The notes under the pieces are model-generated. The model saw nothing but the letters and a program-made list of their open reading frames with translations. It made no database searches and had not been told where the DNA came from. A stretch of DNA of 10,105 nucleotides from Holophagales bacterium UBA5066. GTDB taxonomy: Bacteria > Acidobacteriota > Thermoanaerobaculia > UBA5066. Where the stretch lies: the NCBI GenBank assembly GCA_002414905.1, contig DIAY01000270.1:1-10105 (forward strand), written 5' to 3'. Below, piece by piece: positions 1 through 5,744 of this stretch (the stretch's first letter is position 1; each line of letters begins with the position of its first letter). The position numbers and the translations under genes were made by a program.

Positions 1-1
1 G

Positions 2-838
2 CGCCTCCGGCGCCTCACCGCCCCGTTCCTCCTGCGCCGCACGAAGACCGACCCGGCCATCGCGCCCGACCTTCCCGACAAGATCGAGACGAAGGAATGG
101 GTCGGCCTCTCGCGCGAGCAGGCCACGCTCTATCGCGCCACGACGAAGGCCCTCCTCGAGGGCATCGGCAAAGCCCAGGGTCAGAGCCGCCGCGCCAAGG
201 TCCTGCTCCTCCTGCTGCGCCTCAAGCAGATCTGCAACCACCCCGCCCTCTTCCTCGGCGACGGCAGCCGCCTCGACGGGCGCTCCTCCAAGCTCACGCG
301 CCTCCTGGCCATGCTCGAGGAGACCGAGGCCGAGAGCCGCCCGGCCCTCCTCTTCACGCAGTTCAGCGAGATGGGCCACCTCCTCGTCCGCGCCCTGCGC
401 GACAAGTTCGACAAGGAGGTCCTCTTCCTCCACGGCGGCGTGCCGCGCCTGGCGCGCGTCGAGATGGTCCGCCGCTTCCAGGAAGACGAGGACCCGCCGC
501 TCTTCTTCGTCCTCTCCCTGAAGGCCGGCGGCGCCGGCCTCAACCTCACCCGCGCCTCGCACGTCTTCCACGTCGACCGCTGGTGGAACCCCGCGGTCGA
601 GGACCAGGCCACTGACCGCGCCTTCCGCATCGGCCAGACGCGCCACGTCCAGGTCCACAAGTTCGTCTGCCGGGGCACGCTCGAGGAGCGGATCGACGGG
701 ATGATCGACGAGAAGAAGGAGCTTGCCCGCTCCATCATCGGAGCCGGCGAGAGCTGGATCACCGAGCTTTCCAACGAGGAGCTCGCCGATCTCGTCGCCC
801 TCGGCCGCGAAGCGGTCGAATCCGGAGACGGAGCCTGA
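2..838 (+). CDS. SNF2-family DEAD/DEAH-like helicase, C-terminal part (5' end outside window)
   Basis: This is the 3' portion (278 codons plus TGA) of a Swi2/Snf2-type ATPase, a family that uses ATP to translocate on duplex DNA and remodel protein-DNA complexes. The reading frame is open to the left edge, so the start and the N-terminal ATPase lobe (Walker A, DEXH) are not visible. The visible part opens with the family's inter-lobe signature APFLLRRTKTD followed by LPDKIE, then Q-x-x-LYR and the LKQICNHP motif. The second helicase lobe follows: LLFTQFSEM (motif IV region), HGGVPRLAR, the motif V region SLKAGGAGLNLTRA, and motif VI DRWWNPAVEDQATDRAFRIGQ with the conserved Arg residues. It ends with the usual GTLEERID and a short acidic tail. 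The SWIM gene begins one base after its stop, so the two are almost certainly cotranscribed. Family assignment is firm; the specific cellular role is unknown. Confidence 0.95.
   Translation, partial: RLRRLTAPFLLRRTKTDPAIAPDLPDKIETKEWVGLSREQATLYRATTKALLEGIGKAQGQSRRAKVLLLLLRLKQICNHPALFLGDGSRLDGRSSKLTRLLAMLEETEAESRPALLFTQFSEMGHLLVRALRDKFDKEVLFLHGGVPRLARVEMVRRFQEDEDPPLFFVLSLKAGGAGLNLTRASHVFHVDRWWNPAVEDQATDRAFRIGQTRHVQVHKFVCRGTLEERIDGMIDEKKELARSIIGAGESWITELSNEELADLVALGREAVESGDGA
830..833 (+). promoter_or_regulatory. Ribosome binding site of the SWIM gene (GGAG)
   Basis: GGAG lies six bases before a GTG at 840, inside the last codons of the SNF2 gene. This decides the start of the SWIM gene: the reading frame extends further upstream, but those codons overlap the helicase end and lack comparable support. 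The arrangement TGA-C-GTG suggests translational coupling. Confidence 0.6.
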
Positions 839-839
839 C

Positions 840-1706
840 GTGAACACGAAGAAACGCCTCATCGACGTCCCCTCGGCTCCCGCTCCCGCCGCCGGCTGGG
901 GCGAGCGCTGGCTCGCCGCGGCCTCCGGGGCCGGCCGCGCGCGCATCGAGAAAGGGCGCGCGCTCGTCGCCGAGGGGGCCATCACCGCGCTCGACGTCAG
1001 GCCGGGCCTCGTCGACGCCGAGGTGCGCGACCGGGGCCGGTCGCTCCTCTCCCTGCGCCTGCGCGTGCGCCCTCTCAACGAGCGCGTCTTCGACGGGGCA
1101 CTGAAGACCTTCGCCGAACGCGCCCGCACCGCCGCCGAGCTTCTCTCCGGCTCCCTTCCCGAAGAAGCCGACGACGTCTTCGCCGCCGCCGGCGGCGCAC
1201 TCCTCCCCACCTCCTCCAGCGACGTCTCCGTCACCTGCCCCTGCGCCGACGGTCCCGGCTGCCGCCACGCGTCCGCCGTCCACGTCGCCCTCGCCGAGCG
1301 GTTCGACCGCGACCCCTTCCTCCTCCTCCTCCTCCGCGGCAGGGGACGCGAAGAGATCCTCATCCGCCTGCGCGAGGCCCGCTCGAGGCGCACCCTCCCG
1401 TCGGCTCCCGCGGCGCCGAAGCGGACGGTGGCCTCCGTGGCCATTCCGCTCGAACCGCTCCCCGAGGTGCGTCCGGAGTCCTTCTTCCGGCCGCTCGTCC
1501 CTCTCTCGACGCTCAAGACGCGCTTCGTCCCGCCCGAGCATCCCGAAGCGCTCCTCACCCGCCTCGGCCCCCCGCCCCTTCAGGACGACGAGGCCGCGCA
1601 CCTCCTCGTCGAAATGCACCGCGCCATCGGCCGCGCCGCCGCCGACCGTCTCACCGAGGCCGAGTGGCGTCGCGTCACCCCTCGCGGGCGGGCGTCGGGG
1701 GAGTAG
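840..1706 (+). CDS. SWIM zinc-finger protein
   Basis: The protein has 288 residues and is read from a GTG start supported by a GGAG six bases upstream. The defining feature is a SWIM zinc finger of form CxC-x5-CxH: Cys133-Pro-Cys135, then Cys141-Arg-His143, followed by a helical stretch (ASAVHVALAERF). SWIM fingers are thought to bind DNA or proteins. In bacteria, such proteins are frequently encoded beside SNF2-family helicases, exactly as here, where the two genes are separated by one base. The part before the finger (about residues 15-130) has the typical N-terminal pattern with a W-x-x-R-W-like start and RGR/LRVRPL strands. After the finger comes DPFLLLLLRGRGREE, then a Pro-rich region with no recognised domain. 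The last 13 codons and the TAG lie inside a 40-bp repeat that also ends the DUF2442 gene, so the tail RVTPRGRASGE may be an acquired extension. A role as helicase partner is inferred from context. Confidence 0.85.
   Translation: MNTKKRLIDVPSAPAPAAGWGERWLAAASGAGRARIEKGRALVAEGAITALDVRPGLVDAEVRDRGRSLLSLRLRVRPLNERVFDGALKTFAERARTAAELLSGSLPEEADDVFAAAGGALLPTSSSDVSVTCPCADGPGCRHASAVHVALAERFDRDPFLLLLLRGRGREEILIRLREARSRRTLPSAPAAPKRTVASVAIPLEPLPEVRPESFFRPLVPLSTLKTRFVPPEHPEALLTRLGPPPLQDDEAAHLLVEMHRAIGRAAADRLTEAEWRRVTPRGRASGE
1318..1335 (+). repeat. (TCC)6 trinucleotide run inside the SWIM gene
   Basis: Six tandem TCC units encode the Leu run in DPFLLLLLRG of the SWIM protein. Length change by slippage would stay in frame and only alter the number of leucines. 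A hydrophobic DP-x-LL segment after the finger is normal in this family, so the run is probably just codon bias on a Leu stretch. Confidence 0.6.
1667..1706 (+). repeat. 40-bp direct repeat, copy 1 (3' end of SWIM gene)
   Basis: This copy matches 2221-2260 at 37 of 40 positions (offset 554). Mismatches are at 1679/2233 (C/T), 1682/2236 (T/G) and 1697/2251 (G/A). On the plus strand it encodes RRVTPRGRASGE and ends exactly with the TAG of the SWIM gene. On the minus strand it carries TGA (1675-1677) after codons for PPTPAREG, in the same register as the end of the CPBP protease gene at copy 2. A short complementary pair (ACTCC with GGGGT, one wobble, as minus-strand RNA) is retained in both copies. 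Similarity stops sharply at both edges. Confidence 0.85.
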
Positions 1707-1725
1707 AGGGCCGGCCTCTCCTCCG

Positions 1726-1731
1726 TATACT
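1726..1731 (+). promoter_or_regulatory. Possible -10 element (TATACT) for the DUF4160/DUF2442 pair
   Basis: TATACT matches the sigma-70 -10 consensus at five of six positions and sits 21 bases before the DUF4160 ATG. It is in the only short AT-containing patch of the 46-base gap after the SWIM gene. No convincing -35 is seen at the right distance; that position falls at the end of the 40-bp repeat. It could let the small pair be transcribed on its own. Confidence 0.3.
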
Positions 1732-1752
1732 CGGCATCGGAAACACTTCGCG

Positions 1753-1989
1753 ATGCCGACTGTCCTCGTTCTCGGGCCGTATCGCTTCTTCTTCTACAGC
1801 AACGAAGGAGAAGAGCCGGTTCACGTTCACGTCCAGCGCGATCGGTGTCTCGCGAAGCTCTGGCTCGATCCCATTTCGATCGCAGCCTCGACGAACTTCG
1901 CGTCCCACGAGCTCCGAGGGATTCGCACCCTCGTACTTCAGCACCGCCCTGCTCTCCTGGAGGCCTGGAATGAGCACTTTGGCCGTTAG
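1753..1989 (+). CDS. DUF4160 family small protein
   Basis: A 78-residue protein starting at ATG with the hallmark of the DUF4160 family: MPTVL at the N-terminus, then GPYRFFFYSNEG and EPVHVHVQRD (His24, His26 region), then AKLWLDP and a C-terminal helix LEAWNEHF. Length and motif order match the full family, so it looks intact. The following DUF2442 gene starts inside its last codons (20-base overlap). DUF4160 and DUF2442 genes recur as adjacent pairs in many bacteria and have been suggested to be toxin-antitoxin-like, but I know of no established biochemical activity, so function is unassigned. There is no clear Shine-Dalgarno sequence before the ATG. Family assignment is confident. Confidence 0.88.
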   Translation: MPTVLVLGPYRFFFYSNEGEEPVHVHVQRDRCLAKLWLDPISIAASTNFASHELRGIRTLVLQHRPALLEAWNEHFGR

Positions 1990-2260
1990 TCCGAACCCTC
2001 TTGCCTTCGGCGTTTCCTGCACGGCCGACGAGCTCGTCGTCAACCTGGCGGACGGCCGGGTTCTCTCCGTCCCTCTCGCGTGGTTTCCCCGTCTTCTCGA
2101 TGCCACTGTGGACCAGCGCGCGCATTGGGAGCTCCTTGGAAACGGAGAGGGAATCCACTGGCCCGAAGTGGACGAGGACCTGAGCGTCGAAGGACTCCTC
2201 CGCGGAACACACGCACCCTCGCGTCGCGTCACTCCGCGCGGGCGGGCGTCAGGGGAGTAG
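1970..2260 (+). CDS. DUF2442 family small protein
   Basis: A 96-residue protein starting at an ATG within the end of the DUF4160 gene. The family pattern is clear: a strand segment DELVVNLADGRVLSVPLAWFPRL, then QRAHWELLGNGEGIHWPEVDEDLSVEGLLRG, which is the usual end of the DUF2442 fold. Proteins of this family often pair with DUF4160, and the overlap here indicates tight coupling; the pair may act as a toxin-antitoxin-like or regulatory unit (inference). The residues after GLLRGTHAPS come from the 40-bp repeat copy 2, which adds the same tail (RRVTPRGRASGE) and TAG that end the SWIM protein. The family fold ends near residue 80, so this tail looks like an extension picked up from the repeat. 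The last 32 bases overlap the convergent CPBP protease gene. Confidence 0.85.
   Translation: MSTLAVSPNPLAFGVSCTADELVVNLADGRVLSVPLAWFPRLLDATVDQRAHWELLGNGEGIHWPEVDEDLSVEGLLRGTHAPSRRVTPRGRASGE
2221..2260 (+). repeat. 40-bp direct repeat, copy 2 (shared 3' end of two convergent genes)
   Basis: This copy is 37/40 identical to 1667-1706. It contains stop codons for genes on both strands: the TAG of the DUF2442 gene (2258-2260) and the TGA of the minus-strand CPBP protease gene (2229-2231). All three differences from copy 1 are silent in the plus-strand frame (ACC/ACT, CCT/CCG, TCG/TCA), while on the minus strand they change residues. The two copies bracket the DUF4160/DUF2442 pair. No poly-T tract follows, so it is not a classic intrinsic terminator. 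Confidence 0.85.
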
Positions 2261-5200
2261 GCGGAGCGTCCTTCGTCCAACCCGGCGCCAAAAGGACGAG
2301 GAGCCCCACGGCGAGGCAGAGGGCCCCGCTGGCTATCCAGGGCGTCACCCCCGAGGTCACGAGCGCCGCGCCGCCGCGCAGGACGGTGACGCCGACGGCC
2401 GTGAAGACGTAGGCCCACGGGTCGTCCTTCAGGAAGAGCAGCACCCCCAGCGCCAGGGCCACGGCCGGTAGCGCGCCGGAGACGAGCGGCACCGCGATCT
2501 CGCCGAACGTCTGCGCGTCGAGCGGAGCCCAGCACCCCAGTGCGACGAGGCCGAGGACGACCTGCGTGCGGCGCGACGGCACCAGCTCGCGTGCGAGAAG
2601 CGAGGCGAGCGCCGCGCCGCCCGCCACGAGCAGCACCAGCTGCGTCCCCGAGGCCAGGACCGACGCGGCCGGCAACCACCCGTCGATCCCGGGCGGAAAC
2701 GCGAAGCCCCCTACGCCTGTTTCCGACGGGAACGCTGCACCGAGGCTCCCCTTCAGGGCCCGGGCCGCGAAGACGAGAAGCGCCGTCGCCCCCGCGGCCC
2801 GAAGCGCGCGGACGCGGCCGTCCGGTATCGGGCGCTTCAGCAGGCCGAGGGCGTTCGGTGCCGCCGCCGTCACGAGCCCCACGGCCACGAGCGCCAGCGC
2901 GTAGGAGAGAAGAAGCCCTGCCGCCACGCCGATCGCCGCCGTCACGGCGTACGCCGAGAGCGGCATGTCCGCCGGCCAGCTCCGCAGAAGCGTCGGAACG
3001 TTCGAGGCCCGCTCAAGAAGCGCAGGCAGCGTCAGCAGCACCGCCCAGCCGGCGGCCGGCCGCCACCTGATCTTTCCCGCTCGGTGCGCCCGCAGCAGCG
3101 CGACGAGGCCGAGGCCGAGGACCGTCCCGACGCCCGCCACCTTCAACGCGAGGTCAACGTACGTCGCCGTCGTGCTCCGCCCCTTCGAGCGCGCCCACTC
3201 CTCCGGCAGCTTCAACGCCGTCGCCACGAGGGAGGGCGTCGCCCCGGCAATCGAAACCGTCACCCGCCGGCGGGCCTCTCCCGCGGCCTGCGACGGAACC
3301 TCGAACACGATCCGGTGATCGCGGCGGGCCTTGCGCTCCTCCGCGTTCGACGACACGACGGTGAGCGTGGACGCGTCGATCGCAAGCCCCCGCGCCGCTC
3401 CTCGCGCCTTCTCGAGGGCCTCCGCGGGCGAGAGGGACGCCCCGGCCTCCTCCTCCGGAAATCCCCGCGAGAAGCCCGTCACACGGCCGTCCCGCGCGTC
3501 CACCACCACCCACCACCTGTGCCGGTCCCGCTCGCGCGCGAACCGCACCTGCCACACCGGCCCGGGCAGCACCTTCGTCGCCCACGTCCGCAGCACCGGC
3601 ATCCCGCCATTCGCCAGCAGCCATTGCTCGGCGTTGCGCTCCCAGCGGTAGGGAATCAGCCCGGCGCCCGTCTCCCCCGCGTCCTCCAGCGACGGCAGCG
3701 CCGAGTCGCTCTCGGCGACCGTCACGTAACGCCGCGGGTCGTCGCCCTCTGCCGTCACGAAGGCCCGCGCCGCCGCGAGAGCCTCCTCACGCGAGACCCG
3801 CACGTCCGCCTCCAGCCCTCCCCGCGGAAGCACCGTCCGCACGAGGAGGAGCACGACGACCGAAACCGCCGCCGCCACGACGACATGCGTCACCGAGAGG
3901 GGCCTCGGCGCTGCGAGCTCCGGGGCCTCGCTGCTTACGCCGGCCCGCGCCGGTGGCGCCGAGCCCACCTCGCCGTTCGTCAGGCCCTCCGCCGGCACGA
4001 ACCCTCCCCGTCGCAGCGCGAGGACGCCCGCCACCACCAGCGGAAGGAGCAGCACCCCGGCCGCGAGCGCGCCCGACACCGCGAAGTAGGTGTTCGTCGA
4101 ACGCACCAGGATCAGCGACGTGTAGACCGCGTCCACCGTGAAGTGCCACACGAGGAGCGGGAAGAGGTCGAGCTTCAGCATCACCACGCCGATCACGACC
4201 CCGGCCAGCCCCACCTCCACCCCGCGGACCCAGAACGGCTGGTTCGGATAGCCCGCGTGCGCGAAGCCCCAGACCAGCGCCGGCACGCCCACCGCCACCC
4301 ACGCCGGCGAGAAGCGGCTGAGGAACGGAATCGAGAACATCCGCGACGAGAACTCCTCCGTCGTCGCCGGCACGAAGCCCATCAGCAGAACGCCCAGCCA
4401 CGGGAAGCTCGTCCCGAGGAGGTTCGAGTACGGGACGTCCACCGGCGACCACGCCCCGAGCCGGTCGGCCGCGAGGTAAAAGAGCACCTGGTAGGCGAAG
4501 AACCCCGCCGTCAGCGCGTAGCCGGCGAGCAGACCCAGAAAGACCCTCTTCGTCCCGAACGCGCGCCGCGAGAACACCCGCCCGAGGGCCGGCTTGCCCG
4601 GGTACGCCTCGCGGTATTCCGGCTCGCCGCCCGCCACGAGGAGGATCAGCAGCATGCCCAGCATGCAGGCGCCCCCGAGATTCGACAGGAGCACCTGCGC
4701 GAGGAAGCTCGCCCAGCTCTCCATCGTGTCGTACGAGAAGAGCGAGACGGGCAGCTCGTTCATCGACGCGGCCAGTTGCAGCGCCGCCCCCGTCAGCCCG
4801 AACGCCAGTGCCCACCGCCACTTCACGTCGCGTCGCCGCAGCCGGTCGAAGAACGCCACGATGAGCGCGATCGCCGTCAGTACGAGGCCGAACGTCGCCA
4901 CCGCCCCCGCCGCCTGGTTCTTCGAGCGCAGCGTCGCGTATCCCTGCCGCCACGTCTCGGGCACGTCGAGCCAGAGCGACGAACGCCCCACCCGGTCGCC
5001 CTGCACCTCCACGAGGTACCGCATCGCCGAGCCGTTCCACCTCAGCGTCTTCGACTCCCACACGAACGTCCGGTCGACGCGGGCGGGCCTCTTCTCCTCC
5101 GTCGTCTCCACGAACCTCAGGCCGGACGGGTCCAGCCCGCGGTGCGAGCGAAGCGTCTCCTCGGCCAGCGCCCGCGCCCACTCCGGCCCCGCGTCGGGGG

Positions 5201-5618
5201 CCGCGGCCTTCTCCGGCAGGATCCGGCGGAACGCCAGCAGCTCTCCTCCCGGCGAGACGAACGCCCGCAGCTCGCCCTTTTCCAGAGGCCTCACGAACCG
5301 GAACGACCAGCGCCACACCGGCACCTCGCGCCCCAGCAGCGGCACCGCCTTCGAGACCCCCAATTCGCGCTCGAGGAACACCTTCGCCTCGTCGTCGTGG
5401 TCGAAGATCCCGAGCGCCGTCCGCCCCGCCACGTCGAAGCCCCGCGAGGCCAGCGCCTTCTCCGCCACCCGCCGCGCCTCCTCCCGCGTCACGCGGAAGT
5501 CGATCGCCGCCTCCGGAAACGCCCGCGAGAAGTACCGCACGCCGATCGCCGTCCCCACCGCGATCACCGCCACGCAGACAGCCACCAGCCGCCGGTCGCC
5601 CCGCGTGAATCGCTCCAT
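2229..5618 (-). CDS. CPBP (CAAX-like) intramembrane metalloprotease with duplicated architecture
   Basis: A 1129-residue polytopic membrane protein. Start: ATG at 5618; the frame continues to a GTG at 5642, but those codons lie in repeat sequence. Half one: membrane anchor (about 11-27), a PepSY-like region beginning RVTREEA (Val43), a second membrane segment (about 238-258), then a multi-pass CPBP domain (about 340-520) with its three motifs: Glu421-Glu422-x3-Arg426, His454 in FAHAG and His492 in VWHF. These residues form the metal-dependent active site of CPBP/Rce1-type proteases. Half two repeats the layout: anchor (about 577-597), VRVSREEA (Val608), LPEEW (Trp808, equivalent to Trp223), IRW and many membrane segments, but I find no EExxxR or catalytic His there. 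The natural substrate is unknown. The C-terminus (PPTPLTPARAE) ends in the 40-bp repeat. No good ribosome binding site precedes the ATG. Confidence 0.88.
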   Translation of the reverse strand: MERFTRGDRRLVAVCVAVIAVGTAIGVRYFSRAFPEAAIDFRVTREEARRVAEKALASRGFDVAGRTALGIFDHDDEAKVFLERELGVSKAVPLLGREVPVWRWSFRFVRPLEKGELRAFVSPGGELLAFRRILPEKAAAPDAGPEWARALAEETLRSHRGLDPSGLRFVETTEEKRPARVDRTFVWESKTLRWNGSAMRYLVEVQGDRVGRSSLWLDVPETWRQGYATLRSKNQAAGAVATFGLVLTAIALIVAFFDRLRRRDVKWRWALAFGLTGAALQLAASMNELPVSLFSYDTMESWASFLAQVLLSNLGGACMLGMLLILLVAGGEPEYREAYPGKPALGRVFSRRAFGTKRVFLGLLAGYALTAGFFAYQVLFYLAADRLGAWSPVDVPYSNLLGTSFPWLGVLLMGFVPATTEEFSSRMFSIPFLSRFSPAWVAVGVPALVWGFAHAGYPNQPFWVRGVEVGLAGVVIGVVMLKLDLFPLLVWHFTVDAVYTSLILVRSTNTYFAVSGALAAGVLLLPLVVAGVLALRRGGFVPAEGLTNGEVGSAPPARAGVSSEAPELAAPRPLSVTHVVVAAAVSVVVLLLVRTVLPRGGLEADVRVSREEALAAARAFVTAEGDDPRRYVTVAESDSALPSLEDAGETGAGLIPYRWERNAEQWLLANGGMPVLRTWATKVLPGPVWQVRFARERDRHRWWVVVDARDGRVTGFSRGFPEEEAGASLSPAEALEKARGAARGLAIDASTLTVVSSNAEERKARRDHRIVFEVPSQAAGEARRRVTVSIAGATPSLVATALKLPEEWARSKGRSTTATYVDLALKVAGVGTVLGLGLVALLRAHRAGKIRWRPAAGWAVLLTLPALLERASNVPTLLRSWPADMPLSAYAVTAAIGVAAGLLLSYALALVAVGLVTAAAPNALGLLKRPIPDGRVRALRAAGATALLVFAARALKGSLGAAFPSETGVGGFAFPPGIDGWLPAASVLASGTQLVLLVAGGAALASLLARELVPSRRTQVVLGLVALGCWAPLDAQTFGEIAVPLVSGALPAVALALGVLLFLKDDPWAYVFTAVGVTVLRGGAALVTSGVTPWIASGALCLAVGLLVLLAPGWTKDAPPTPLTPARAE

Positions 5619-5626
5619 CAAGAGAT

Positions 5627-5655
5627 GGGGTCTGGTCTGCACTCTACACTCTGCG
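5627..5655. repeat. GGGGTC-headed repeat remnant upstream of the CPBP gene
   Basis: GGGGTCTGGTCTGC followed by the short tandem CACTCTACACTCT, then GCG. It begins with the same GGGGTC foot as the 46-bp palindrome 70 bases away and reaches to within about nine bases of the protease ATG. From memory, GGGGTC-headed units of this kind occur as dispersed repeats near REP-associated (TnpA_REP, IS200/Y1-like) transposases; this was not checked. No transposase gene is present in the window. Confidence 0.4.
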
Positions 5656-5686
5656 AACCGAGGGAACGATGTTACCCGACCGGGGG

Positions 5687-5704
5687 GACCCCGACATCGG
5701 GGTC
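5687..5704. repeat. Inverted repeat GACCCCGA-CA-TCGGGGTC
   Basis: An 18-base inverted repeat with perfect 8-bp arms and a two-base centre. Its right arm is the left foot of the 46-bp palindrome, so the two structures are mutually exclusive alternatives. A G6 run (5682-5687) precedes it. On the minus strand it lies just after the stop of the O-antigen polymerase-like gene; there is no T-tract, so terminator function is doubtful. Confidence 0.6.
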
Positions 5705-5744
5705 AGTTCCGTTTTCCGTTATAACGGAAAACGGAACTGACCCC
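5699..5744. repeat. Perfect 46-bp palindrome (REP/MITE-like)
   Basis: Two 23-base arms beginning GGGGTCAGTTCC meet at TTATAA with no spacer and no mismatch. The AT-rich centre stands out from the surrounding GC-rich DNA. The GGGGTC foot and complete symmetry resemble non-autonomous repeats mobilised by REP-associated transposases (family inference). The minus-strand gene at 5703-7061 reads into it: its last 13 codons, GVSSVFRYNGKRN, and its TGA come from the palindrome. As RNA it would form a very stable hairpin and could block 3' exonucleases or attenuate transcription. Confidence 0.85.

Noticed and set aside
759..1619. A minus-strand frame of 286 codons opposite the SWIM gene
   Set aside because: Low-complexity Gly/Glu/Arg-rich translation, opposite a gene with a clear SWIM finger.
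1705..1719. Small stem-loop AGAGG-GCCGG-CCTCT after the SWIM gene as a terminator
   Set aside because: Only a 5-bp stem and no T-run follows; such stems are expected by chance at this base composition.
1667..2260. Integron-type attC sites flanking the small gene pair
   Set aside because: The 40-bp repeats lack the R'/R'' core sites (GTTRRRY-type) and the extended imperfect palindrome of attC.
1675..2679. A minus-strand frame of 334 codons across the repeats and the 3' end of the CPBP gene
   Set aside because: It is out of frame with the CPBP gene and opposite the recognisable DUF4160 and DUF2442 genes. Its only notable point is that it ends in repeat copy 1 with the same register of stop.
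5619..5642. Upstream GTG start for the CPBP gene, adding eight residues
   Set aside because: The extra codons (MQTRPHLL) lie within the GGGGTC-headed repeat and are unlike a protein N-terminus; the ATG at 5618 directly precedes the basic and hydrophobic anchor.
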